Counted from the first letter of the stretch, positions 5,829 through 13,444 are shown. The stretch: DNA of 14,540 nt from an uncultured Actinomycetes bacterium (GCA_903893955.1 CAITOG010000284.1:1-14540), one strand, 5' to 3'. Translations and numbers: made by a program. The notes: generated by a model not told the origin, from the letters alone.

Positions 5829-6917
5829 GTGGATCGGCTCGTGGTGCTCGTCGCCTCCGGGATCACGACCGAGGGTGGTCGGGCTGACGAGCCACGAGCC
5901 TTCGCCGAGATGCTCGAGGTGATCGTCCGTCGCTGTCCGTTCGTCCGGCCGGTCCGGCTGGGAGTGGCGGTGCTCCCTGCGAGAGCTCCGAGCCGCTTCT
6001 TCGGCGGCGAGGAGGCAGTCGTTGACCTGCTCCGGCGTGATCTCGAGGACAGCGATGCGCTCGCGGCTGGGCCGCTCGGCGTCGGAGTTGCCGATGGCCT
6101 CTTCGCCGCGTGGCTTGCGGCGAGGCGGTCGGCGATCGTCCAGCCCTCCGGGACAGCGGCGTTCCTCGCCAGCTTCTCGCTCTCAGTTCTTGGTCGTCCA
6201 GAGATGGCGCAGGTTCTCGCTCGCCTCGGCGTCACCACGCTCGGCCGACTTGCTCGACTCCCCGAAGATCGGCTCATCGAGCGCTTCGGCGAGGACGGGG
6301 TCCACTGCCGCCAGGTGGCGGCTGGCGAGGAGGGAGAGCTGCGGGGATTGCGAGACCCGGGCATCGAGGCCCGCCTGCGTGCCCTGCTCGAGGGCGAGCC
6401 TCCGATCGCGCAGCCGACGTTCTTCGGCGGGACCTCGCTCAGCGCGGAGCGAGCGCTCGGCTCCGCTCGGCGTGTCCAGAGCTGGGCGGGTGCCGATGCT
6501 GTCCTCGTCGCTCGACTCTTCGAAGGCCACGATCCAGGCGATCGAGCGGCCCTGGTCCCCCTGGGGGCGAGTGGAGAGGCTGTGCTGACCGCGACGGCTC
6601 CATGGCCAGGAGGTATCCCTGCCCCCTCGCCGATGACCGTGCTCGCCAATCGACTGCCCGTCGTCCTGCGCGATCCGGCTGGTGATCCGGTGGGACTCAC
6701 CTCGAGCGACCTGCTCACTGCTGTTCCGGGCCTGGTGCAGGTCGAAGGCGATCGAACCCATGAGGTGACCGCGTGGGCGGGCCCGTGGCCACTCGCCACC
6801 CGCTGGTGGTCGGCTCGGCGTCGTCGGGCTCGACTCCAGGTCTTGACGACAGCAGGCGTGGGCCTCCTCCTTGGCGCCGAGGCGGGGTCATGGTGGCTGC
6901 TCGGGCGCTACGACTGA
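5829..6917 (+). CDS. imuB: ImuB-like Y-family polymerase homologue, strongly shortened
   Basis: The 362-residue product is an ImuB, the non-catalytic Y-family protein that bridges the beta clamp, ImuA' and DnaE2. Recognisable blocks are DEPRAFAEMLEVI (20-32), PARAPSRFFGGEEAV (50-64), GVGVADGLFAAWLAARR (84-100), a thumb helix-hairpin-helix LARLGVTTLGRLARLPEDRLIERFGEDG (130-157), a clamp-binding-like Q195-P-T-F-F199, and the ImuB C-terminal part with PWPGGIPAPSP and VTAWAGPWP (313-321). Compared with the roughly 500 residues or more usual for ImuB, the first palm segment and most of the little-finger region between the helix-hairpin-helix and QPTFF are missing. GTG 5829 was chosen as the first in-frame start after the imuA' stop; nothing Y-family-like is encoded upstream in this frame. 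The stop overlaps the dnaE2 ATG by one base. Confidence 0.85.
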   Translation: MDRLVVLVASGITTEGGRADEPRAFAEMLEVIVRRCPFVRPVRLGVAVLPARAPSRFFGGEEAVVDLLRRDLEDSDALAAGPLGVGVADGLFAAWLAARRSAIVQPSGTAAFLASFSLSVLGRPEMAQVLARLGVTTLGRLARLPEDRLIERFGEDGVHCRQVAAGEEGELRGLRDPGIEARLRALLEGEPPIAQPTFFGGTSLSAERALGSARRVQSWAGADAVLVARLFEGHDPGDRAALVPLGASGEAVLTATAPWPGGIPAPSPMTVLANRLPVVLRDPAGDPVGLTSSDLLTAVPGLVQVEGDRTHEVTAWAGPWPLATRWWSARRRRARLQVLTTAGVGLLLGAEAGSWWLLGRYD

Positions 6918-9900
6918 TGGCTGCGTACGCTGAGCTCCACTGCCACTCGGGCTTCAGCTTCCTCGACGGCGCATCTGACCCGGAGGAGCTCGTCGCCACC
7001 GCAGCTGCCCTTGGTCTCTCGGGGCTCGCTCTGACCGACCACTGGGGTCTCTACGGTGTGGTGCGGTTCGCCACGGCAGCTCGGGCTGTCGGCCTTGCCA
7101 CCATCTTCGGTGCAGAGGTGGCGCTCGACGCCACCGCTGAACGTGCGGGAGCGCGAGATCCAGATGGCGACCACCTGGTGATCTTGGCCCGAGACCCTCA
7201 GGGCTACGCCAGCTTGTCGAGGCTCCTTGCTGAGTCGCATCTCGCTGGTGGCACGAAGGGCCGTCCGCAGCTCACCTTGGCGCAGCTGGCTGCAGCCAGC
7301 GATGGCCGGTGGCGGATCTTGACCGGGTGCCGGAAGGGACCACTGGCACGCGCGCTCGTCGATGACGGTCCGACCGCCGCTCGGCGCCGGCTCAACGAGC
7401 TCATCGCTGCACTCGGGCGAGAGCAGCTGGCGATCGAGATCTGGGACCACGGACAGCCTCTCGACACCGCACGCAATGACGGCCTCGCCTTGCTGGCAGC
7501 AGCGACCGACGTGGATCTCGTGGCGACCAACAACGTCCACATGGCGACTGCATCGTCGCTCCCGTTGCTCCATGCCTTGGCCGCCACCCGGGCGAACCAG
7601 CCGCTCGACGAGATGGAGGGGTGGCTCTGGCCCTCAGCGGCGGCCTGCCTGCGTTCGCCGGGGGAGCAGGCGCGTCGACTGCGCCGCTGGCCAGGAGCGC
7701 TGGAGGCCTCGGTCAGCATCGCCGCTGAGTGCGCCTTCGATCTGCGACTGGTCGCGCCGAGGCTGCCTCGCTTCGCCTGTCCAGCGGGCATGGACGAGTC
7801 GGCCTACCTCCGCCACCTCGTCGAGCACGGCGCAGCTCGTCGCTACGGAGCGAGGGGAGCGGAGCGGGTGCCGGGCGCCTGGGCCCAGATCGACCATGAG
7901 CTCGACGTGATCGACCTCTTGGGCTTCGCCGGCTACTTCCTCATCGTCCACGACATCACCGAGTTCTGTCACCGCAACGACATCTACTGCCAGGGTCGGG
8001 GGTCGGCAGCCAACTCGGCGGTCTGCTTCTCCCTCGACATCACGAACGCTGACGCTGTCCGACTCGGCCTGCTCTTCGAGCGGTTCCTCTCCCCGGCGAG
8101 GGATGGTCCTCCTGACATCGATGTGGACATCGAATCCGCCCGACGCGAGGAGGTGATCCAGTACGTCTACAGCCGCTATGGCCGACACCATGCAGCTCAG
8201 GTCGCCGCCGTGATCACCTACCGGCCCCGCTCAGCGGTCCGTGACATGGCCACAGCGCTCGGCCACAGCACGGCTGAGGTGGAGCGGCTCGCTGGCCAGG
8301 TCGATCGGGGGTGGGGGGCGGCCGAGGACGCCACTGCTGTCGCTGTGCCCGCGCCGAGGACCGGGGCTGCTCCTGATGGATCCGACATGGCATCAGAGGT
8401 TGCCGAGGGACTGCCACCGATGGTGGCCCGTCTGGCACGCCAGGTGCTGCATCGACCACGCCATCTCGGGATCCACTCGGCGGGGATGGTGCTGTGCGAT
8501 CGACCTGTCATCGAGGTGTGTCCTGTCGAGTGGGGCCGCATGCCTGGTCGCAGCGTGCTCCAGTGGGACAAGGACGATTGCGCGGCGATCGGTCTGGTCA
8601 AGTTCGATCTGCTCGGCCTCGGGATGCTCGAGGCGCTCCATCGGATGGTGGACCTTGTCGGGGAGCATGAGGCTGTCACGATCGATCTCGGTGATCTTCC
8701 CCAGGAGCCGGCGGTCTACGACCTGTTCTGTGCGGCGGACACCGTGGGCGTCTTCCAGGTCGAGTCGCGAGCGCAGATGGGCACGCTGCCGCGCGTCGAG
8801 CCACGGTGCTTCTACGACCTCGTGATCGAGGTGGCGCTGATCCGCCCGGGTCCTATCCAGGGCAACGCGGTCAACCCCTACATCCGACGTCGTCGAGGGG
8901 AGGAGCCGGTGACCTATCTCCACCCGCTGCTCGAGCCGATCTTGGAGCGGACGCTCGGCGTCCCGCTCTTCCAAGAGCAGCTCATGGAGATGGCGGTGGC
9001 GATCGGTGGCTTCAGCGCCGCCGATGCTGATGAGCTGCGCCAAGCGATGGCGTCGAAGCGCTCGGACCTCCGGATGGCCGCGCTCAAAGAGCGCCTCTAC
9101 GCGGGGATGGCGGCCAACGGGGTAGCGGACGATGCGGCGGACACGATCTATGCGGCACTGGCTGCGTTCGCCAACTTCGGGTTCCCTGAGTCGCACTCGG
9201 TGTCCTTCGCCCACCTCGTCTACTGCTCCGGCTGGTTCAAGGTCCATCACCCGGCGGCCTTCTACGCGGCGCTGCTCAACGCCCAGCCGATGGGGTTCTG
9301 GTCCCCGCAGAGCCTGCTCGCAGACGCCGCTCGTCACGGGGTCAACGTCCGTCGTCCAGATGTGCAGCTGTCGGCTCCTGGCGTCACCTTGGAGCGAGAC
9401 GACGGCGAGCTCGTGCTCCGCCTGGGTCTGACCTCAGTGCGGGGGGTCGGGGTCGACCTGGCCGAGCGCATCAGCGCAGGGGCGCCGTGGTCGAGCCAGG
9501 AGGACCTGGTGCGTCGCGCTGGAGCTGGGCGTGGACACCTCGAGGCGCTGGCTGCTGCTGGAGCGCTCGACCAGCTGGCTGGGACCCGGCGGGAGAAGAT
9601 CTGGACCGCTGGTGCAGCAGCACAGGCGACCAGAGACCGGCTGCCTGGCGTGGTCACTGGCCTGCTCCCCCCTGTCCTCGACGAGCCGACCCCGCTCGAG
9701 GCGGTGGCGGACGACCTCTGGGCGCTGGGGGTGACTCCTGACGTGACCGCTCTCGAGCTCGTCCGACCGCAGCTCGCTGCGAAGGGTGTGCTCACCGCGA
9801 GGGAGCTCGATGACGCTGCGGCGGGCAGGGTGGTGGTCGCAGGTGCGGTCACCCACCGTCAGCGGCCTGAGACCGCCCGAGGGGCGGTCTTCATCAACCT

Positions 9901-10099
9901 GGAGGACGAGACAGGGCATGTGAACGTGGTCTTCTCCCGGGGTGCATGGACGAGATGGCGATCGGTGGCACGTGCTGCGCCAGCGCTCATCGTGAGAGGA
10001 CGTCTGGAACGGGCGCAAGGTGTGGTCAACGTGGTGGCTGAGCGAGTCGATGCCCTTGATCTCGGTGTAGAGATTTCTCGGTCCCGCGACCTGCGCTGA
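6917..10099 (+). CDS. dnaE2: Error-prone DNA polymerase DnaE2 (ImuC)
   Basis: The 1060-residue product is a complete C-family polymerase of the DnaE2 type, the mutasome subunit that does lesion bypass. The PHP domain opens with H8-C-H10 (ELHCHSGFSFLDG) and continues with LALTDHWGLYGVVRF, FGAEV and NNVHM. The palm has P399-D-I-D402-V-D404, giving catalytic aspartates, and KFD564LLGLGML supplies the third. GVFQVESRAQMG, ALIRPGPIQGNAVNPY and FGFPESHSVSFAHLVYCSGWFK are DnaE2 blocks, and QPMGFWSPQSL is typical of this subfamily. An OB fold (VFINLEDETGHVNVVF) and a terminal SRDLR close the protein. The ATG at 6917 overlaps the imuB TGA (TGATG); the frame is open upstream, but the protein aligns naturally from MAAYAELHCHS. 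Expression should follow the LexA-controlled promoter before imuA'. Confidence 0.97.
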   Translation: MAAYAELHCHSGFSFLDGASDPEELVATAAALGLSGLALTDHWGLYGVVRFATAARAVGLATIFGAEVALDATAERAGARDPDGDHLVILARDPQGYASLSRLLAESHLAGGTKGRPQLTLAQLAAASDGRWRILTGCRKGPLARALVDDGPTAARRRLNELIAALGREQLAIEIWDHGQPLDTARNDGLALLAAATDVDLVATNNVHMATASSLPLLHALAATRANQPLDEMEGWLWPSAAACLRSPGEQARRLRRWPGALEASVSIAAECAFDLRLVAPRLPRFACPAGMDESAYLRHLVEHGAARRYGARGAERVPGAWAQIDHELDVIDLLGFAGYFLIVHDITEFCHRNDIYCQGRGSAANSAVCFSLDITNADAVRLGLLFERFLSPARDGPPDIDVDIESARREEVIQYVYSRYGRHHAAQVAAVITYRPRSAVRDMATALGHSTAEVERLAGQVDRGWGAAEDATAVAVPAPRTGAAPDGSDMASEVAEGLPPMVARLARQVLHRPRHLGIHSAGMVLCDRPVIEVCPVEWGRMPGRSVLQWDKDDCAAIGLVKFDLLGLGMLEALHRMVDLVGEHEAVTIDLGDLPQEPAVYDLFCAADTVGVFQVESRAQMGTLPRVEPRCFYDLVIEVALIRPGPIQGNAVNPYIRRRRGEEPVTYLHPLLEPILERTLGVPLFQEQLMEMAVAIGGFSAADADELRQAMASKRSDLRMAALKERLYAGMAANGVADDAADTIYAALAAFANFGFPESHSVSFAHLVYCSGWFKVHHPAAFYAALLNAQPMGFWSPQSLLADAARHGVNVRRPDVQLSAPGVTLERDDGELVLRLGLTSVRGVGVDLAERISAGAPWSSQEDLVRRAGAGRGHLEALAAAGALDQLAGTRREKIWTAGAAAQATRDRLPGVVTGLLPPVLDEPTPLEAVADDLWALGVTPDVTALELVRPQLAAKGVLTARELDDAAAGRVVVAGAVTHRQRPETARGAVFINLEDETGHVNVVFSRGAWTRWRSVARAAPALIVRGRLERAQGVVNVVAERVDALDLGVEISRSRDLR

Positions 10100-10137
10100 G
10101 TCAGATGGAGCCGTAGCATCTTGCTCGAAGCGCCTTA

Positions 10138-10144
10138 GAGGAGG
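10138..10144 (+). promoter_or_regulatory. Strong ribosome binding site of the secreted protein gene
   Basis: GAGGAGG is followed by CCCCA and then the ATG at 10150, an almost ideal Shine-Dalgarno with five-base spacing that fixes the start. A -10-like TAGCAT at 10114-10119 in the 50-base gap after dnaE2 suggests a separate promoter, without a convincing -35. Confidence 0.7.
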
Positions 10145-10149
10145 CCCCA

Positions 10150-11097
10150 ATGAACAAGAACGCTCGACTCGCTGCCATCGGCACCACCGCCGTCGCAGCG
10201 ACGCTCGCCATCGGGACGATGGCCGTGCCTGCGCTGGCTGGCGGCCACAAGCACAAGCCCGCTCCCACGACAACCTCAGGTGTGACGTCGGCCACCTACG
10301 GCTACTCGCTCACCCTCACCGGCCTGCCTGATTCTTCAGCTGCGCTCGATGTGTCCGGCACCGCCACTGTCGACATCACCAACCACGCCGCCGAGATCAC
10401 CGCCACCCTCTCGAGGGCTGTCGGACCGATCCCAGCCGGCCAGATCGACGCCATCGTGTCGAACAACACGCTCTATGTGTCTGCTCCCGGACTGTCCCTC
10501 ATCGACGGCGGCAAGCAGTGGATCTCGCTGAGCGGCCACGGGCACGGCCACAAGGACGGCAAGGCTGGTGCAATGTGGAGCAAGCTCTCGGTGGCGCTCG
10601 GGAACGTGCCTGTGGCGATCGCCTGGGCCACCTCGCACCCAGCCTCGAGCCCGCTGGCGACCGTGACGTCGACCTCCACCTCTGGTGGCTCGACCACGAC
10701 CAGCCTGCTGCTGCACCTGCCGCACATGAAGGCGCACGCCGCAGGATCGACTGCGCTGCCGACCTCGATCCCTCTGACCGTGACCGCCGACAGCTCGGGT
10801 CGCCTGACGAGCGCCAGCACGTCGCTGACCATCGGCTCGGTGAACGTCTCGGCTTCCCTGACCTCCACGGGCTACAACCAGCCGGTGAACATCACGGTGC
10901 CGGCCCCGGGCGACGTGGCGACCCTCTCGCCTGGCCTCCTAGCTGGGATCGCCTCGACGTTGGGACTGGCCCACCACGCAGCCACCTCTGGAGGATCGTG
11001 GATCCACCACGCAGCGGCCACCAGCAGCTCATGGCTCCACCACGCCGGTACCTCTGCTTCCAGCGACTGGTCGGCGCTCAAGCACCTCGCAGGCTGA
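10150..11097 (+). CDS. Secreted histidine-rich protein, possibly with an LppX/LprG-like beta-rich domain
   Basis: The 315-residue product begins with a clear Sec signal peptide: basic MNKNAR, a hydrophobic Ala/Thr core, and cleavage expected after VPALA at about residue 30. There is no lipobox cysteine, so it should be released or cell-wall associated. The mature part alternates Thr/Ser/Val strands: a first half with SGTATVDITNHAAEITATL and NNTLYVSAPGL, and a second half with PLTVTADSSGRLTSASTSLTIG and NQPVNITVPAPGDVATL. This resembles the antiparallel sheet and the typical 'proline-rich ITAPP..VVDL' ending of LppX/LprAFG-type proteins; the match is by pattern only. Histidines cluster in GGHKHKP, SGHGHGHKDG and three HHA repeats at the C terminus. 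No cysteine occurs. Function is unknown; metal binding is a guess. Confidence 0.85.
   Translation: MNKNARLAAIGTTAVAATLAIGTMAVPALAGGHKHKPAPTTTSGVTSATYGYSLTLTGLPDSSAALDVSGTATVDITNHAAEITATLSRAVGPIPAGQIDAIVSNNTLYVSAPGLSLIDGGKQWISLSGHGHGHKDGKAGAMWSKLSVALGNVPVAIAWATSHPASSPLATVTSTSTSGGSTTTSLLLHLPHMKAHAAGSTALPTSIPLTVTADSSGRLTSASTSLTIGSVNVSASLTSTGYNQPVNITVPAPGDVATLSPGLLAGIASTLGLAHHAATSGGSWIHHAAATSSSWLHHAGTSASSDWSALKHLAG
10972..11073 (+). repeat. C-terminal HHA...SW degenerate tandem repeats (protein level)
   Basis: Within the secreted protein the segments HHAATSGGSW, HHAAATSSSW and HHAGTSASSDW follow one another with a period of 11-12 residues, each beginning with a His-His-Ala and ending in Ser/Asp-Trp. 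At DNA level CCACCACGC recurs three times, but the intervening bases have diverged. The repeats end shortly before the stop codon. Confidence 0.75.
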
Positions 11098-11160
11098 CGC
11101 GGTCGCCGAATAGCCTGGACGGCGTCAGAGGGCGCGTGACGGTCGGTTCGATGGGCCACG

Positions 11161-11199
11161 GAGAGCTCGCGGTTCGCTAGCTCTCAGAGCTCCGAACCG
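11161..11199. terminator. Overlapping inverted repeats in the convergent intergenic region
   Basis: Two alternative hairpins share bases. GAGAGCT (11161-11167) pairs with AGCTCTC (11179-11185), with an inner GCG-GTT-CGC. CGGTTCG (11170-11176) pairs with CGAACCG (11193-11199), with an inner AGCT/AGCT. A second CGGTTCG at 11144-11150 could also pair with 11193-11199. The region lies between the convergent secreted-protein and DapB-fold genes, where a bidirectional terminator is expected. No T-tract is present on either strand, so the call is tentative. Confidence 0.4.
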
Positions 11200-11264
11200 A
11201 GTTCAACATGCTGGGCCGTGCCGAAGGCTACGACGGTGGCACAGGGGGCACTTGGCCAGCCTGA

Positions 11265-12332
11265 TCAGGTCCTGACGAGGCCCTTCCCGGTGATGAGGGG
11301 CAGGTCGAGGGCTGTCAGCAGACCCGGCTCACCAGCAACCACAGCGGGGATGGCGTTCACGATCCTCATCGCTGTCGCCTTGAGGCCAGCGGTGTTGTGG
11401 TCGCCGTCGGTGCCGAGCATCTGCATGTCGACCGTGTACATCGGCTCGCCAGTGATCCGCACCCGATAGCACCCCTGTCCTGCTGGTTGCGGCCACTCTG
11501 GAGCAAGGTCATCGTGGAGGCGGGTGACGTGCTCGAGGACGATCACAGCCTTGCCATCCACGATGCCACGCAGCTCGAAGTGGAGGCCCGCCACGCTGCC
11601 CTCCGGAACGGGACCTGCGTCGACCTCGAAGTCGAAGGGGGCGGGCACGCGCTCGTACCACTCCTCGATTCGCTCGAGCTCAAGCCCGAGGCCGGCGGCG
11701 AGCTGGGCGATGACCGATCCCCACGCCAGGGTCGGCACGCCCGGCTGGAGGAGGAAGGGGACCTCGTCCATGGGGCGGGCGAAGCCCATGACATCGAAGA
11801 GGACCTCGGCCTGGTCGTAGGTGGCGTAGTTCAAGATCTCGTAGCAACGCAGCTCCTCGATCCGCTCTGAGACGCCGGTCATGACCAAGGGCAGCTGGTC
11901 GTTGCCGAAGCCCGGGTCGACACCGTTGACGAAGATCGAGACGCCGCCGGCCTTGGCCGCCTCGATGACCGGCTCCGCCATGGCATCAGCCACGCCATAG
12001 GGGTACTGGAGGAAGACTGGGGAGGAGGAGACGACGTTGATGCCGGCGCGCAGGAACCTCTGGAGGTCCCCGAGGGCCTCCATGAGCCTCGTGTCAGCCC
12101 ACGCCGTGTGGACGATGCAGTCGGGCTTGAGCGCGAGCAGCTCGTCAGCATCGGTGGTGGCCAGCACCCCGAGATCCCGCCCGAGGCCAGCGAGCTGGCC
12201 GACGTCCTTGCCAGCCTTCTCGGGGTTCGACACGAAGCAGCCGACGAGCTCGAGCTCTGGATTGGCGTCGATGCCGGCGATGGCGTGCTTGCCAACGTTG
12301 CCGGTGCTCCACTGGACGACTCGGTACGACAT
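11265..12332 (-). CDS. DapB-fold NAD(P)-dependent dehydrogenase (2,4-diaminopentanoate dehydrogenase-like)
   Basis: The 355-residue product starts MSYRVVQWSTGNVGKHAIAGI, a Rossmann beta-alpha unit typical of the dihydrodipicolinate reductase-like N-terminal fold, followed by ELVGCFVSNPEKAGKDVGQLAG and a CIVHTAWAD strand end. This pattern and length match the actinobacterial proteins related to 2,4-diaminopentanoate dehydrogenase, many of unknown substrate. The middle has a conserved INVVSSSP and GVDPGFGNDQLPL, and the C terminus TAMRIVNAIPAVVAGEPGLLT, all family-like. The ATG at 12332 has AAGGAG seven bases upstream. It lies 30 bases downstream of an SDR gene in the same orientation and is therefore the second gene of an operon under the operator at 13206-13224. 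Function in amine or acyl compound breakdown is inference; true lysine biosynthesis is unlikely. Confidence 0.87.
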   Translation of the reverse strand: MSYRVVQWSTGNVGKHAIAGIDANPELELVGCFVSNPEKAGKDVGQLAGLGRDLGVLATTDADELLALKPDCIVHTAWADTRLMEALGDLQRFLRAGINVVSSSPVFLQYPYGVADAMAEPVIEAAKAGGVSIFVNGVDPGFGNDQLPLVMTGVSERIEELRCYEILNYATYDQAEVLFDVMGFARPMDEVPFLLQPGVPTLAWGSVIAQLAAGLGLELERIEEWYERVPAPFDFEVDAGPVPEGSVAGLHFELRGIVDGKAVIVLEHVTRLHDDLAPEWPQPAGQGCYRVRITGEPMYTVDMQMLGTDGDHNTAGLKATAMRIVNAIPAVVAGEPGLLTALDLPLITGKGLVRT

Positions 12333-12362
12333 GGTGCTCTCCTTGGGTTCGTGGTGATCGGT

Positions 12363-13151
12363 CTAGAGGTCGGGAAGATTGAAGTCGAGGTTGGGGATGT
12401 CGATGCCACCATCGACCTCGAGCACCTTGCCGGTCACGTAGCCACCTGCCGGTGTGGCGAGGTAGGCGACGGCAGTCGAGATGTCCTCGACCGTGCCAAG
12501 CCGTCCGAGGGGGGTCATCGACTCCATCGTCTCCTTGAGCTCTGGGGTCGAGGTCACGATGTCGAGCGCCGAGGTGGCCGTCGAGCCGACGCCGACCGCG
12601 TTCACTCGGATCCTCGGAGCCAGGTCCTTCGAGCTCAGGCGGGTGTAGTGGATGAGCGCTGCCTTGGCAGTGCCGTAGCCCACGTAGCCACGCCCCGCCA
12701 CGCGACCGATCACCGAGGCGATGTTGACGATGGCGCCGCCGTCGGTCTCGAGCATGGTCGGCACCGATGCCCTGGTGAGTGCGTGTGCGGTCGCCACGTT
12801 GAAGTGGAACGCCTCCTCCAAGAACCTCGGTGAGGTGTCAAGCAGTGGCCGGGGCATCGTGCCGCCCACGTTGTTCACGAGGATGTCGATGCGACCGAGC
12901 TCTGCAGCTGCCACCTCGGCGAGTCGAGCGACCTGATCGAGGTCGGCGAGGTCGGTGGCGACGGTGACTGCTCGTCGGCCCATCACCTCGATCTGAGCCG
13001 CCACCTCATCGAGCTGGGACTGCGTCCTGGCGGCGAGGAGGACGTCTGCCCCGCACTCGGCCAACGCCAGCGCACTTGCCGCACCTATGCCACGTCCGGC
13101 ACCGGTCACGATTGCAACCTGGCCGTCGATCTTGAAGCGATCGAGGATCAT
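12363..13151 (-). CDS. Short-chain dehydrogenase/reductase (classical SDR)
   Basis: The 262-residue product is a classical SDR with an intact active site. It has TGAGRGIG (16-23) for cofactor binding, DLADL near 67-71, NNVGG in place of NNAG, IASVIG carrying the catalytic serine, Y-G-T-A-K as the catalytic YxxxK, and a C-terminal GKVLEVDGGIDIPNLDFNLPDL. The NNVGGTMPRPLL block and the IPNLD...PDL tail resemble a group of mycobacterial SDRs found in lipid or steroid catabolic loci; that resemblance is from memory. It is the first gene of a two-gene operon with the DapB-fold dehydrogenase. The ATG at 13151 is preceded by an AAGGGGGG purine stretch, a possible ribosome binding site at a rather long distance. 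The palindromic operator lies 55-73 bases upstream. Confidence 0.93.
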   Translation of the reverse strand: MILDRFKIDGQVAIVTGAGRGIGAASALALAECGADVLLAARTQSQLDEVAAQIEVMGRRAVTVATDLADLDQVARLAEVAAAELGRIDILVNNVGGTMPRPLLDTSPRFLEEAFHFNVATAHALTRASVPTMLETDGGAIVNIASVIGRVAGRGYVGYGTAKAALIHYTRLSSKDLAPRIRVNAVGVGSTATSALDIVTSTPELKETMESMTPLGRLGTVEDISTAVAYLATPAGGYVTGKVLEVDGGIDIPNLDFNLPDL

Positions 13152-13184
13152 CGAACGGTCCCCCCCTTGGTTCGTCCCGACGAG

Positions 13185-13190
13185 AGGATA
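13185..13190 (-). promoter_or_regulatory. Putative -10 element of the SDR operon
   Basis: On the minus strand TATCCT (13190-13185) fits the -10 pattern and resembles the TAGCCT seen in front of the CoA-transferase and ltrA-like genes. The operator at 13206-13224 would cover the -35 region. No good -35 hexamer is visible, which would fit a promoter needing no or little -35 contact. Confidence 0.35.
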
Positions 13191-13205
13191 GCGGTCATCG
13201 CTTGC

Positions 13206-13224
13206 ACCTGACTGAGCGTCAGAT
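13206..13224. promoter_or_regulatory. Palindromic operator, site 2 (TetR-like)
   Basis: ACCTGACTGAGCGTCAGAT contains the imperfect palindrome CTGAC-TGAG-CGTCAG and agrees with site 1 (1969-1987) at 16 of 19 positions, so the two give ACCTGACNGANCGTCAGA. It lies upstream of the SDR/DapB-fold operon in the same orientation as site 1 relative to the CoA-transferase operon. It is about 220 bases from the divergent Rieske gene, so control of that gene is possible but less direct. The rest of 13152-13443 shows only a second, weaker repeat, TGACG-N6-CGTCA at 13239-13254, and the Rieske promoter. Confidence 0.68.
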
Positions 13225-13430
13225 AATCAGGTTGGGAGTGACGGGTGATCGTCAGCCGACGATGCGGCACCGGCGAACTTGGCTGAGAGCGCGCTGGGAC
13301 TGATCGATGGGACCTCGGTGGTATTCCAGGTGGGGACTAACGCGATGACAGCGTTGCGACGGACGAACTGCACATGCACGGCCAGCATGCGTCGTTCCAT
13401 CGATTTGGCAAGTGCTCAAGAGGCGCGGCC

Positions 13431-13444
13431 TACCATCGGGGCCA
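13431..13444 (+). promoter_or_regulatory. Putative leaderless promoter of the Rieske oxygenase gene
   Basis: TACCAT (13431-13436) fits the -10 pattern and is followed by seven bases and then the ATG at 13444, the same spacing as in front of imuA'. No Shine-Dalgarno precedes the ATG. TTGGCA at 13405-13410 resembles a -35 but its 20-base spacer is long. Confidence 0.4.

Noticed and set aside
5270..6799. 509-codon minus-strand frame opposite imuA'-imuB
   Set aside because: Its product is rich in Ser, Arg, Pro and Thr with no domain, while the plus strand encodes recognisable ImuA' and ImuB.
6773..6916. N-terminal extension of dnaE2 upstream of 6917
   Set aside because: It overlaps the imuB C-terminal coding part, is not DnaE2-like, and the ATG overlapping the imuB stop gives the family-typical start.
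11141..11157. GGTTCGAT, resembling a tRNA T-loop
   Set aside because: The flanking bases do not form a T-stem and no acceptor or anticodon arm can be folded around it.
13154..13175. CGAAC-N12-GTTCG around the SDR ribosome binding site, resembling a LexA box or an RBS-hiding hairpin
   Set aside because: A LexA box needs a four-base spacer, and a five-bp stem with a 12-base loop is too weak to claim regulation.
13239..13254. TGACG-N6-CGTCA, a possible third operator copy
   Set aside because: The spacer is three bases longer than the gap between the same TGACG/CGTCA arms at site 1, and the flanks do not match; kept only as a note.
13279..13443. N-terminal extension of the Rieske oxygenase
   Set aside because: The 55 extra residues have no Rieske-family character, and the ATG at 13444 has a well-placed -10-like element.
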